A program made the translations under genes and the position numbers. From positions 1-6,595 of the forward strand of contig CAJARE010000209.1 in assembly GCA_903944255.1 (NCBI GenBank): a DNA stretch of 6,595 bases, written 5' to 3'. The notes beneath the pieces were generated by a model. That model was given only the letters and a program-made list of their open reading frames with translations. It was not told where the DNA came from and ran no database searches. The DNA is from an uncultured beta proteobacterium (GTDB lineage Bacteria > Pseudomonadota > Gammaproteobacteria > Burkholderiales > Burkholderiaceae). Shown here piece by piece: positions 1 to 6,461 of this stretch; positions within the stretch are counted from its first letter, which is position 1, and each line of letters opens with the position of its first letter.

Positions 1-1
1 A

Positions 2-565
2 AGTGTGGCAGCAGCTGTAGTGTTCTCGATCGTTAATTTACGCCCTTTGTTTTTTCCAGAGCCACCAAAAGAGGAGCTCGTCTTAACACCGCCAGTACCG
101 GTCGAATCTCCAGCAGCTGCTCCCCCCATGGCGGATGAGAAGGCCAGTGCTCCTATTCCTGCAGCAGCTCCAGTTGCCACTGTGGCGGCAGCCCCCTCTA
201 CAGATTGCCCAGCCGTAGATCCTTCGCCTGCAAGCTACAAGCCAGATGCACCGAAAAAAGGCGGGGATATGGTGTATTTACAGTCCAAGACTGCACAGGT
301 AGTTTGTGTGATTGACGCCTTAGGAAAACTTCAGAATAAGCAGCTTGAGCCAGGCGTAGGAGTCAGCGTATATGGAAAGCCACCACTGAAGGTGCTCACT
401 GCGGACTTAAATCAGGTAGATTTGTATTTCCAGGGTGCTAAGGTGCGCCCAGTGAATCTGAATGGTAAAACCATTGTGTTGGAAGCGGCTGAGCTCTCTC
501 AGCCACAAGCACAGCCACAACCCCAGCCCCAACCTCTAAACTCAAACGATTCTCAGCTACGTTAA
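2..565 (+). CDS. Membrane-anchored protein with RodZ-like C-terminal domain (5' end missing)
   Basis: The reading frame is open to the left edge. A GTG at 5 is the first possible start inside the window, but the true start is probably upstream, so this is treated as a 3' fragment; residues are numbered from that GTG. Residues 1-17 are hydrophobic and look like the end of a membrane segment. Residues 18-85 are a Pro/Ala-rich linker. Residues 88-162 look like a small beta domain with the pattern GKPPLKV (124-130), then QVDLYFQGAKV, resembling the C-terminal periplasmic domain (DUF4115) of the cytoskeletal protein RodZ. The tail (165-177) is a Gln-Pro repeat. Two cysteines, C68 and C101, could form a periplasmic disulfide. 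In RodZ proteins a cytoplasmic helix-turn-helix precedes the membrane segment; that part would lie outside the window. The role (cell shape, or a RodZ-like paralogue) is inference by remembered similarity. The stop codon lies 4 bases from the convergent glnB stop. Confidence 0.72.
   Translation, partial: SVAAAVVFSIVNLRPLFFPEPPKEELVLTPPVPVESPAAAPPMADEKASAPIPAAAPVATVAAAPSTDCPAVDPSPASYKPDAPKKGGDMVYLQSKTAQVVCVIDALGKLQNKQLEPGVGVSVYGKPPLKVLTADLNQVDLYFQGAKVRPVNLNGKTIVLEAAELSQPQAQPQPQPQPLNSNDSQLR
500..535 (+). repeat. Gln-Pro codon repeat at protein C-terminus
   Basis: Twelve codons encode Gln-Pro pairs interrupted once by Gln-Ala. At DNA level this is an imperfect CAR-CCN hexamer repeat. Codons vary (CAG/CAA with CCA/CCC/CCT), so it is a low-complexity protein tail rather than a clean tandem repeat prone to slippage. 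Confidence 0.6.
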
Positions 566-569
566 TGTA

Positions 570-908
570 TTAAACGGCTGATTCGTTCATTTCGCCAGTG
601 CGAATACGAATGACTTGTTCTATTGCAGTAACGAATATCTTTCCATCCCCAATTTTTCCAGTACGCGCAGCTTTGGTAATGGCTTCAATGGCTACTTCTA
701 AGCGATCTGTTGGAACAACAGCTTCCACTTTGACCTTAGGCAAAAAGTCAACGACGTATTCTGCGCCACGGTAGAGTTCGGTATGACCTTTTTGACGGCC
801 AAAGCCCTTGACTTCAGTGACCGTTAAGCCAGTAACACCCACTTCAGCCAATGCCTCACGAACTTCATCGAGCTTAAACGGTTTAATGATTGATGTAATT
901 AATTTCAT
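570..908 (-). CDS. glnB: Nitrogen regulatory protein PII
   Basis: This is a complete 112-residue PII signal protein, the usual length. PII trimers bind ATP/ADP and 2-oxoglutarate, and report nitrogen and carbon state to targets such as glutamine synthetase adenylyltransferase, the NtrB kinase and other enzymes. Visible marks are the N-terminus MKLITSIIKPFKLDEVREAL, the T-loop with KGFGRQKGHTELYRGAEY (34-51) including the uridylylation-site tyrosine Y51, and the C-terminal nucleotide-binding signature TGKIGDGKIFV (83-93) followed by IRIRTGE. D54 and the absence of an adjacent ammonium transporter gene (amtB) favour GlnB over GlnK, though the N-terminus MKLIT is shared with GlnK-type proteins. 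The ATG at 908 has a strong ribosome binding site (AGGGGG) five bases upstream. It lies 69 bases downstream of nadE on the same strand and has a candidate promoter in that gap. The family call is near certain; the GlnB/GlnK subtype is less so. Confidence 0.96.
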   Translation of the reverse strand: MKLITSIIKPFKLDEVREALAEVGVTGLTVTEVKGFGRQKGHTELYRGAEYVVDFLPKVKVEAVVPTDRLEVAIEAITKAARTGKIGDGKIFVTAIEQVIRIRTGEMNESAV

Positions 909-913
909 TTCTT

Positions 914-919
914 CCCCCT
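914..919 (-). promoter_or_regulatory. Ribosome binding site of glnB
   Basis: On the minus strand AGGGGG is followed by the five-base spacer AAGAA and the ATG at 908. It is a strong Shine-Dalgarno match and confirms the glnB start. Confidence 0.8.
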
Positions 920-928
920 AATACAGTA

Positions 929-958
929 ATCATACCTAGAACTGGATGGGCATAACAA
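929..958 (-). promoter_or_regulatory. Candidate sigma-70 promoter of glnB
   Basis: On the minus strand a -35-like TTGTTA (positions 953-958, four of six consensus bases) and a -10-like TATGAT (929-934, five of six) are separated by 18 bases. The predicted start near 922 would give a leader of about 14 bases containing the ribosome binding site. It sits between the nadE stop and glnB, so glnB could be expressed independently of nadE. This is pattern matching only. Confidence 0.42.
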
Positions 959-977
959 AATTGGCATTTTTTTGCTA

Positions 978-2597
978 TTAAGCCCTAAATTGAGAGGTGA
1001 TGGGGTAGCGCCAGTCACGGCCAAAAGCTCTGGTAGTAACGCGAACACCGGGAGGCGCCTGACGACGCTTATATTCATTGAGTTTAATTAGGCGGGTGAC
1101 TTTTTCAACGCTGTCTGCATCAAATCCAGCAGCAATCATTTGCGCAATCGATTGGTTTTGCTCCATATAGCGCTCAACAATGCCATCTAAAACCTCATAA
1201 GAAGGAAGGCTATCTTGATCGGTTTGATCAGGCCTTAATTCAGCAGAAGGAGCACGTGTCAAGATGCGTTCTGGAATGACGGGTGCAATTTGGTTGCGAT
1301 AAGCGCATAAGCGATAGACCAAGGTCTTAGCAATATCTTTAATGACAGCAAAGCCACCAGCCATATCACCATACAAGGTGCAGTAGCCCACAGCCATTTC
1401 ACTTTTATTGCCAGTCGTTAGAACTAGGCGCCCCGTTTTATTAGAGAGTGCCATTAAAAGAGTGCCGCGCACGCGCGCCTGAATATTCTCTTCAGTAGCA
1501 TCTACTTTTAAGCCGCTAAATTGCTCGGATAAAGACTGCTCAAGAGCATCCACGGGCCCGCCGATAGGAATTTCATCATACTGAACGCCTAAATTCTGGG
1601 CTAGTTCACGAGCATCAATCCAAGAGATATCAGCTGTGTAGCGAGAGGCCATCATTACAGCACGAACCCTGTCGGCCCCTAAGGCGTCTACAGCAATGGC
1701 AAGCACTAAAGCAGAATCAATACCACCGGACAGGCCGATGATGACGCCTGGAAAACGATTTTTATTCACATAGTCGCGCACGCCCAAAACGAGTGCCTGG
1801 TAAGCCTGAGCCTCAACGCTTTGCGGCGGTGTGATGAACCCCTTTTCTAACTGAGCAGCTGAATTGATAGCAACGATACCAAGTCCAGCTTCAAACTGAG
1901 GCATTGCCATGACTACTTCACCATGGCTATTTAAAGCAAATGAGCCACCATCAAATACCAGTTCATCTTGGCCGCCTACTGCATTGACATAGACCAAAGG
2001 CATCTTAGTGAGCGAAATATGTTGGCGAAGTACCTCAATACGTAAAGCTTCTTTTTTCAAGTGATAGGGCGAGGCATTAGGGACAAGTAATATTTGTGCT
2101 CCAGCAGTATGCGCTTGCATTGCTGGGCCAGTATGCCAAGCATCCTCGCACAAAATTAAGCCGTATCGAATTCCTTCACATTCGAAAACACAAGCTTCAT
2201 GTCCGGGCACAAAATAACGTACTTCATCAAATACTTCATGATTGGGCAATTCTTGTTTTGCATAGCCTGCGATCACTTTGCCGCCACGTAATACAGAGGC
2301 ATAGTTTTGTAAGCCAAGAGCGGTTTTCTGAGGGTGGCCTACTATGACTGTGAGATCAGCATGTAATGCTAATTGCTGCATGAGTAAAGCGAGCTCATGC
2401 TCAGCAGCTTCAATAAAAGCAGGGCGCAGCAATAAGTCTTCTGGAGGGTAGCCCGTGAGCGAGAGCTCGGGCGTGATTACTAGCTTAGCTCCCTGGGTAT
2501 AGGCCTCTAGAGCAGCTTTGTGAATGAGTTGTGCATTGCCAGCTAAATCACCCAGGAGTGGGTTGATTTGGGCCATGGCAATTTTCTGCGAGCTCAC
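978..2597 (-). CDS. nadE: Glutamine-dependent NAD+ synthetase
   Basis: The enzyme makes NAD+ from nicotinic acid adenine dinucleotide, ATP and glutamine, releasing AMP, pyrophosphate and glutamate; it is the last step of NAD synthesis in the cytoplasm. At 539 residues it has the two-domain bacterial form. The N-terminal nitrilase-like glutaminase domain (about 4-250) has the Glu-Lys-Cys triad at E44 (PELSLTGYPPEDLL), K114 (GYAKQELPN) and C150 (ILCEDAW). The C-terminal synthetase domain (about 265-535) has the ATP-pyrophosphatase P-loop SGGIDS (290-295) and TTGNKSE (394-400). The start is a GTG at 2597. An in-frame ATG at 2576 would remove the conserved first strand (KIAMAQINP), so GTG is preferred, although neither start has a clear ribosome binding site. 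An in-frame TGA at 2604-2606 rules out a longer protein. It lies 45 bases downstream of ppa and 69 upstream of glnB, suggesting co-transcription. Confidence 0.96.
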   Translation of the reverse strand: MSSQKIAMAQINPLLGDLAGNAQLIHKAALEAYTQGAKLVITPELSLTGYPPEDLLLRPAFIEAAEHELALLMQQLALHADLTVIVGHPQKTALGLQNYASVLRGGKVIAGYAKQELPNHEVFDEVRYFVPGHEACVFECEGIRYGLILCEDAWHTGPAMQAHTAGAQILLVPNASPYHLKKEALRIEVLRQHISLTKMPLVYVNAVGGQDELVFDGGSFALNSHGEVVMAMPQFEAGLGIVAINSAAQLEKGFITPPQSVEAQAYQALVLGVRDYVNKNRFPGVIIGLSGGIDSALVLAIAVDALGADRVRAVMMASRYTADISWIDARELAQNLGVQYDEIPIGGPVDALEQSLSEQFSGLKVDATEENIQARVRGTLLMALSNKTGRLVLTTGNKSEMAVGYCTLYGDMAGGFAVIKDIAKTLVYRLCAYRNQIAPVIPERILTRAPSAELRPDQTDQDSLPSYEVLDGIVERYMEQNQSIAQMIAAGFDADSVEKVTRLIKLNEYKRRQAPPGVRVTTRAFGRDWRYPITSQFRA

Positions 2598-2642
2598 TTC
2601 GAATCACAAAGGCGAAGAGTTAAAAAAAGAATACAAAACAAA

Positions 2643-3179
2643 TTAAGCATGTTCTTTTTGGTAGCGCTCAATACCTTCTAGAATTTCTTGATGGGCATCG
2701 GCAACGCCCCCCCAACCATGTATCTTTACCCATTTACCTGGTTCGAGATCTTTATAGTGCTCGAAAAAGTGTTGGATTTGATTTAAGCGTAATGGGTTGA
2801 TATCTTCAGGTTTTTGCCAGTGAGTATAGATAGGCAAAATCTTATCTTCTGGAACGGCCAATAATTTTGCGTCTTGACCAGCCTCATCTTCCATTTTGAG
2901 TAAGCCAATTGCACGGCAACTCACTACTACTCCAGGAATGAGTGGAAAGGGGGTGATCACAAGAACGTCTACTGGATCGCCGTCGCCTGCAATGGTTTTA
3001 TTGATGTAACCATAATTACAGGGGTAGTGCATTGCGGTACCCATGAATCGGTCAACGAAAATCGCGCCACTTTCCTTGTCTACCTCATACTTGATTGGAT
3101 CCGCATTCATTGGGATTTCAATAATGACGTTGAAGCTCTCAGGGATCTTTTTGCCTGGCTTGACGTTGTCGAGACTCAT
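2643..3179 (-). CDS. ppa: Soluble inorganic pyrophosphatase (family I)
   Basis: It hydrolyses cytoplasmic pyrophosphate to two phosphates with Mg2+, pulling biosynthetic reactions forward. The protein has 178 residues, typical of hexameric bacterial family I enzymes. The family signature DGDPVDV is at 66-72. Residues equivalent to the E. coli active site are all present with an offset of one: E21, K30, E32, R44, Y52, Y56, D66, D68, D71, D98, D103, K105, Y142 and K143, so the enzyme should be active. The ATG at 3179 is preceded by GGAG with a five-base spacer. It is the first gene of a probable ppa-nadE-(glnB) unit and is divergent from the membrane pyrophosphatase gene across 171 bases. Its neighbour NadE produces pyrophosphate, which fits the pairing. 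Confidence 0.97.
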   Translation of the reverse strand: MSLDNVKPGKKIPESFNVIIEIPMNADPIKYEVDKESGAIFVDRFMGTAMHYPCNYGYINKTIAGDGDPVDVLVITPFPLIPGVVVSCRAIGLLKMEDEAGQDAKLLAVPEDKILPIYTHWQKPEDINPLRLNQIQHFFEHYKDLEPGKWVKIHGWGGVADAHQEILEGIERYQKEHA

Positions 3180-3184
3180 AAATA

Positions 3185-3188
3185 CTCC
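3185..3188 (-). promoter_or_regulatory. Ribosome binding site of ppa
   Basis: On the minus strand GGAG is followed by the five-base spacer TATTT and the ATG at 3179. It supports the chosen ppa start. Confidence 0.65.
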
Positions 3189-3240
3189 GAATAATGATTA
3201 GTAAATACCCTGATCCCTGCCGGAGGTCTTAGGGGTGATT

Positions 3241-3258
3241 CTGTTACATACTGTTACA
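3241..3258 (+). promoter_or_regulatory. Tandem CTGTTACA direct repeat, possible Pho-box-like operator
   Basis: Two exact copies of CTGTTACA (3241-3248 and 3251-3258) are separated by TA, giving a 10-base period of about one helical turn. The layout resembles a PhoB box (CTGTCAT repeats, 11-base period), but the spacing is one base short and each copy differs from CTGTCAT/C. It lies about 62 bases upstream of the ppa start and 93 bases upstream of the hppA start. A regulator-binding function is inference; the repeat itself is certain. Confidence 0.4.
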
Positions 3259-3265
3259 GCTTAAA

Positions 3266-3296
3266 GACCCTAGTTTAAAGCTTTCAAAACTGGGTC
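3266..3296. repeat. Imperfect inverted repeat upstream of hppA
   Basis: The left arm GACCCTAGTTT (3266-3276) pairs with the right arm AAACTGGGTC (3287-3296) with a single bulged T. The ten bases between hold the palindrome AAAGCTTT (3277-3284). The right arm overlaps another palindrome, GGTCGACC (3293-3300). No T-tract follows on either side, so it does not look like a terminator. It could be an operator or, if transcription starts upstream, a leader hairpin. Confidence 0.5.
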
Positions 3297-3337
3297 GACC
3301 TAAGCATTAGATATACAAAACAAAAAAGATCAACTTT

Positions 3338-3343
3338 AGGGAG
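3338..3343 (+). promoter_or_regulatory. Ribosome binding site of hppA
   Basis: AGGGAG lies seven bases before the ATG at 3351, a strong and well-spaced match that fixes the hppA start. Confidence 0.8.
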
Positions 3344-3350
3344 TTCAAGC

Positions 3351-5411
3351 ATGAGTAATGTGACTTTAGGCTTGTATTTTGCCTTAGCTTGCGGTGTACT
3401 GGCCGTGATTTACGGTTTTGTGATGCGCGGCTGGATTTTGAAGCAAAGTACCGGAAATGCCAAGATGCAAGAAATTGCAGAGGCTATTCAGCAGGGGGCA
3501 GCGGCCTACCTGTCTCGCCAATACAAAACCATTGCCATTGTTGGAGTAGTGATCACTGTTCTGATGGCACTTTTTCTGGACTTTGCGACTGCACTCGGAT
3601 TTGTAGTGGGAGCAGTTTTGTCTGGTGCTTGTGGATTTATTGGTATGAATGTCTCAGTTCGCGCCAATGTGCGGACAGCTGAAGCTGCTACCAAGGGCAT
3701 GAACGAAGCACTCAACGTGGCCTTTAAAGGTGGCGCTATTACTGGCATGTTGGTAGTGGGACTGGGGCTTCTTGGTGTTGGCTTGTTCTTTATGTTCCTA
3801 GTGTCCATTGGTGCTGGTCAAGATCTTTCAGATGTGCTGCATCCTTTGATTGGTTTGGCATTCGGTTCTTCCTTGATTTCAATCTTTGCCCGTTTAGGTG
3901 GCGGTATCTTTACTAAAGGTGCTGACGTTGGTGCTGACTTGGTCGGTAAGGTAGAAGCAGGTATTCCGGAAGATGATCCACGTAATCCAGCAGTGATCGC
4001 AGATAACGTTGGTGACAATGTAGGTGACTGTGCTGGTATGGCTGCAGACTTATTTGAAACCTATGCGGTGACTTTGATTGCGACAATGGTGCTTGGTTCC
4101 TTAGTAGTGACTGGGGCCCCCATAGCCGCTATTGTTTATCCATTGGTCTTAGGCGGCGTCTCGATCATTGCTTCCATTATTGGTTGCTCTTTTGTAAAAG
4201 CGACACCTGGCATGAGGAATGTAATGCCCGCCTTGTATAAGGGCTTGATCATTGCAGGTGGTTTGTCACTCATTGCCTTCTACTTTGTGACGAACTTCAT
4301 CATGCCTGATGACGCATTGGGCATTCCGGGAAGTCAGTGGCGTTTATTTGGTGCCACAGTGGTCGGCCTGGTATTGACTGCTGCATTGGTATGGATTACC
4401 GAGTACTACACTGGTACCCAGTTCAAACCTGTTCAGCATATTGCTGAGGCTTCTACTAAAGGTCATGGCACTAATATCATTGCGGGCTTAGGCATTTCTA
4501 TGAAGTCCACTGCCTATCCAGTGTTGTTTGTGTGTGCAGCGATTTATGCCGCATATTGGCTTGCCGGTTTATACGGCATTGCAATTGCAGCTACTGCGAT
4601 GTTATCGATGGCAGGAATCGTGGTTGCATTGGATGCTTATGGACCGATTACTGATAACGCAGGTGGTATCGCAGAAATGGCTGGCCTGCCACAATCGGTG
4701 CGCGATATTACCGATCCATTAGATGCAGTCGGTAACACTACTAAAGCAGTGACGAAAGGTTACGCGATTGGCTCTGCTGGTCTCGCATCCTTAGTGCTCT
4801 TTGCTGACTATACCCATGCACTAGAAGGCATTGGCCAACAAGTTTCTTTTGATCTGTCTAATCACATGGTGATCATTGGCCTGTTCATCGGCGGCATGAT
4901 TCCTTACTTGTTTGGTGCCATGGCAATGGAAGCGGTAGGTCGCTGTGCAGGTGCTGTGGTTGAAGAAGTAAGGCGCCAGTTCCGTGACATTCCTGGAATT
5001 ATGGAAGGCACTGCTAAACCTGAATACGGTAAAGCAGTTGATATGCTCACTTCTGCTGCGATTAAAGAAATGATCATTCCATCGCTTCTGCCAGTAGTTG
5101 CTCCAATTGCGGTTGGACTCTTATTGGGACCAGCAGCATTGGGTGGTCTATTGATGGGAACAATTGTGACCGGCTTGTTTGTAGCGATCTCAATGTGCAC
5201 CGGTGGTGGCGCTTGGGATAATGCAAAGAAATATATCGAAGAAGGTAACTTCGGCGGTAAAGGTTCTGATGCGCATAAAGCAGCAGTGACGGGTGACACT
5301 GTAGGCGATCCCTACAAAGACACTGCAGGCCCTGCGGTGAACCCACTCATTAAGATCATTAATATCGTGGCATTGCTTATCGTGCCACTCTTGCCGGTGG
5401 TAAGTCGTTAA
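3351..5411 (+). CDS. hppA: K+-independent H+-translocating membrane pyrophosphatase
   Basis: This integral membrane pump couples pyrophosphate hydrolysis to ion export across the inner membrane. It has 686 residues, a normal bacterial length, with many hydrophobic segments from residue 4 to the end. Catalytic motifs include GGGIFTKGADVGADLVGKVE (183-202), the acidic block DDPRNPAVIADNVGDNVGD (208-226), DLFETY (232-237, with the semi-conserved glutamate E236), GPITDNAGGIAEM (431-443) and the C-terminal GDTVGDPYKDTAGPAVNP (648-665). The determinant GNTTKAVTKG (461-470) has Lys at 465 and Thr at 468. Family studies link these residues to K+-independent enzymes, which pump protons; K+-dependent ones have Ala at the first position. 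The ATG at 3351 has a strong ribosome binding site. The gene is divergent from ppa and is followed by a strong terminator. Energy conservation from pyrophosphate under low ATP is the usual inferred role. Confidence 0.97.
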   Translation: MSNVTLGLYFALACGVLAVIYGFVMRGWILKQSTGNAKMQEIAEAIQQGAAAYLSRQYKTIAIVGVVITVLMALFLDFATALGFVVGAVLSGACGFIGMNVSVRANVRTAEAATKGMNEALNVAFKGGAITGMLVVGLGLLGVGLFFMFLVSIGAGQDLSDVLHPLIGLAFGSSLISIFARLGGGIFTKGADVGADLVGKVEAGIPEDDPRNPAVIADNVGDNVGDCAGMAADLFETYAVTLIATMVLGSLVVTGAPIAAIVYPLVLGGVSIIASIIGCSFVKATPGMRNVMPALYKGLIIAGGLSLIAFYFVTNFIMPDDALGIPGSQWRLFGATVVGLVLTAALVWITEYYTGTQFKPVQHIAEASTKGHGTNIIAGLGISMKSTAYPVLFVCAAIYAAYWLAGLYGIAIAATAMLSMAGIVVALDAYGPITDNAGGIAEMAGLPQSVRDITDPLDAVGNTTKAVTKGYAIGSAGLASLVLFADYTHALEGIGQQVSFDLSNHMVIIGLFIGGMIPYLFGAMAMEAVGRCAGAVVEEVRRQFRDIPGIMEGTAKPEYGKAVDMLTSAAIKEMIIPSLLPVVAPIAVGLLLGPAALGGLLMGTIVTGLFVAISMCTGGGAWDNAKKYIEEGNFGGKGSDAHKAAVTGDTVGDPYKDTAGPAVNPLIKIINIVALLIVPLLPVVSR

Positions 5412-5430
5412 GAGATAAGAACGTAAAACT

Positions 5431-5460
5431 AAAAACGCCTAGCACTGCTAGGCGTTTTTT
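5431..5460. terminator. Bidirectional intrinsic terminator between hppA and trxB
   Basis: A 13-base perfect stem (5431-5443 with 5447-5459) encloses the 3-base loop ACT. Its GC-rich core CGCCTAGC is flanked by an A-tract on the left and a T-tract on the right. It ends hppA transcripts on the plus strand. On the minus strand the same stem with TTTTTAGTTTT can end trxB transcripts, whose stop is about 20 bases away. Confidence 0.92.
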
Positions 5461-5480
5461 ATTGCTCAATCAACTGACAC

Positions 5481-6437
5481 TTACGACAAAGTTTCCAAAT
5501 AACGTTGTGCATCTAATGCGGCCATGCATCCTGTGCCAGCACTGGTAATGGCTTGACGGTAAATGTGATCTTGTACGTCACCTGATGCGAATACACCAGC
5601 AATGTTAGTAGCAGTAGCATTGCCCTCCAGACCCGAGTGAGTTTTGATATAGCCATTATTCATTTCAAGTTGGCCAATAAATAACTCGGTATTGGGTTTG
5701 TGGCCGATTGCGATAAAGGCGCCAGTGACTGCGATGTCTTCGGTGCTGCCATCTTGTTTTTTAATGCGCACACCCGTCACACCTTTGTCATCGCCAAGAA
5801 CTTCATCGAGTGTGCAGTTGAGTTTGAGCTCCACTTTTCCTTCGGCTACTTTTGCCATGAGGCGATCATTCAGGATGGGTTCAGCGCGGAACTTATCGCG
5901 ACGATGAATCACGGTAACCTTTTTTGCAATACCGGTTAGGTAAAGCGCTTCTTCAACTGCAGTATTGCCACCACCCACTACGCATACATCTTGATTGCGA
6001 TAAAAGAAGCCATCACAAGTTGCGCAACCAGAAACCCCGCGACCCATGAATGCTTCCTCGCTCGGTAAGCCAATATATTGAGCAGAAGCGCCAGTGGAAA
6101 TAATTAAGGCATCGCAGGTGTAGGTTCCAGAATCACCTACCAGACGAATTGGCTTTTCTGTAAGGGCTGCAGTATGAATATGGTCAAAAATGATCTCAGT
6201 ATTAAAGCGCTCGGCATGCTTTAAAAAGCGATCCATGAGTTCGGGGCCTTGAACGCCATCGGGGTCAGCAGGCCAGTTTTCTACATCCGTAGTGGTCATC
6301 AATTGGCCGCCTTGAGCAAGGCCAGTAATGAGGGTAGGGTTTAAATTGGCTCTGGCGGCATAAACGGCTGCTGTATAGCCAGCAGGTCCAGAACCGAGAA
6401 TTAGTACTTTAGAGTGTTTGGGTGTATTTGTATTCAT
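5481..6437 (-). CDS. trxB: Thioredoxin-disulfide reductase
   Basis: This FAD enzyme passes electrons from NADPH to thioredoxin in the cytoplasm. With the start at 6437 it has 318 residues, the usual length. In order: FAD-binding GSGPAG (15-20); GGQLMTTTDVENWP (43-56); redox-active CATC with C138 and C141; NADPH-binding GGGNTA (155-160) and HRRDKFR (178-184); a second FAD contact at ASGDVQD (284-290); and the end RQAITSAGTGCMAALDA. The frame stays open up to an ATG at 6524, but that would add 29 unconserved residues overlapping the ftsK start, so the ATG at 6437 is preferred. No Shine-Dalgarno is visible before it; a TATAAT lies only six bases upstream, so the message may be leaderless. It is divergent from ftsK, as in other Burkholderiales, and convergent with hppA. 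Confidence 0.96.
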   Translation of the reverse strand: MNTNTPKHSKVLILGSGPAGYTAAVYAARANLNPTLITGLAQGGQLMTTTDVENWPADPDGVQGPELMDRFLKHAERFNTEIIFDHIHTAALTEKPIRLVGDSGTYTCDALIISTGASAQYIGLPSEEAFMGRGVSGCATCDGFFYRNQDVCVVGGGNTAVEEALYLTGIAKKVTVIHRRDKFRAEPILNDRLMAKVAEGKVELKLNCTLDEVLGDDKGVTGVRIKKQDGSTEDIAVTGAFIAIGHKPNTELFIGQLEMNNGYIKTHSGLEGNATATNIAGVFASGDVQDHIYRQAITSAGTGCMAALDAQRYLETLS

Positions 6438-6443
6438 ATGCAA

Positions 6444-6449
6444 ATTATA
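6444..6449 (-). promoter_or_regulatory. Consensus -10 element of trxB, possibly giving a leaderless mRNA
   Basis: On the minus strand TATAAT is a perfect -10 hexamer followed by TTGCAT and then the trxB ATG. Normal spacing would put the transcription start on the A of that ATG. The matching -35 position (6467-6472, TTCCGA) is weak, with three of six consensus bases, and there is no extended -10 TG. AT-rich chance occurrence is possible. Confidence 0.4.
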
Positions 6450-6461
6450 GGTTTGCTTGTT

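Noticed and set aside
487..504. Perfect 7-base stem GGCTGAG/CTCAGCC with CTCT loop, a possible terminator for glnB
   Set aside because: It lies within the coding region of the first gene and has no T-tract on either strand.
560..580. Weak dyad CGTTAAT / ATTAAACG between convergent stops
   Set aside because: It is AT-rich with a bulge and almost no loop, and is formed largely by the two facing TAA stop codons.
961..976. Sigma-54-like TTGGCA...TTGC upstream of glnB
   Set aside because: GG and GC are nine bases apart rather than ten, and the element reads on the plus strand into the end of nadE rather than toward glnB.
2096..2347. Plus-strand open frame of 83 codons inside nadE
   Set aside because: It is antisense to the conserved glutaminase domain with no ribosome binding site or recognisable product.
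2707..2713. Run of seven C in ppa as a phase-variation tract
   Set aside because: It is short, encodes conserved glycines (GWGG) and sits in a core metabolic gene, so switching is unlikely.
4904..5299. Minus-strand open frame of 131 codons inside hppA
   Set aside because: It lies wholly antisense to a strongly conserved gene, is low in complexity and has no recognisable domain or start signal; it is a shadow of hppA codon use.
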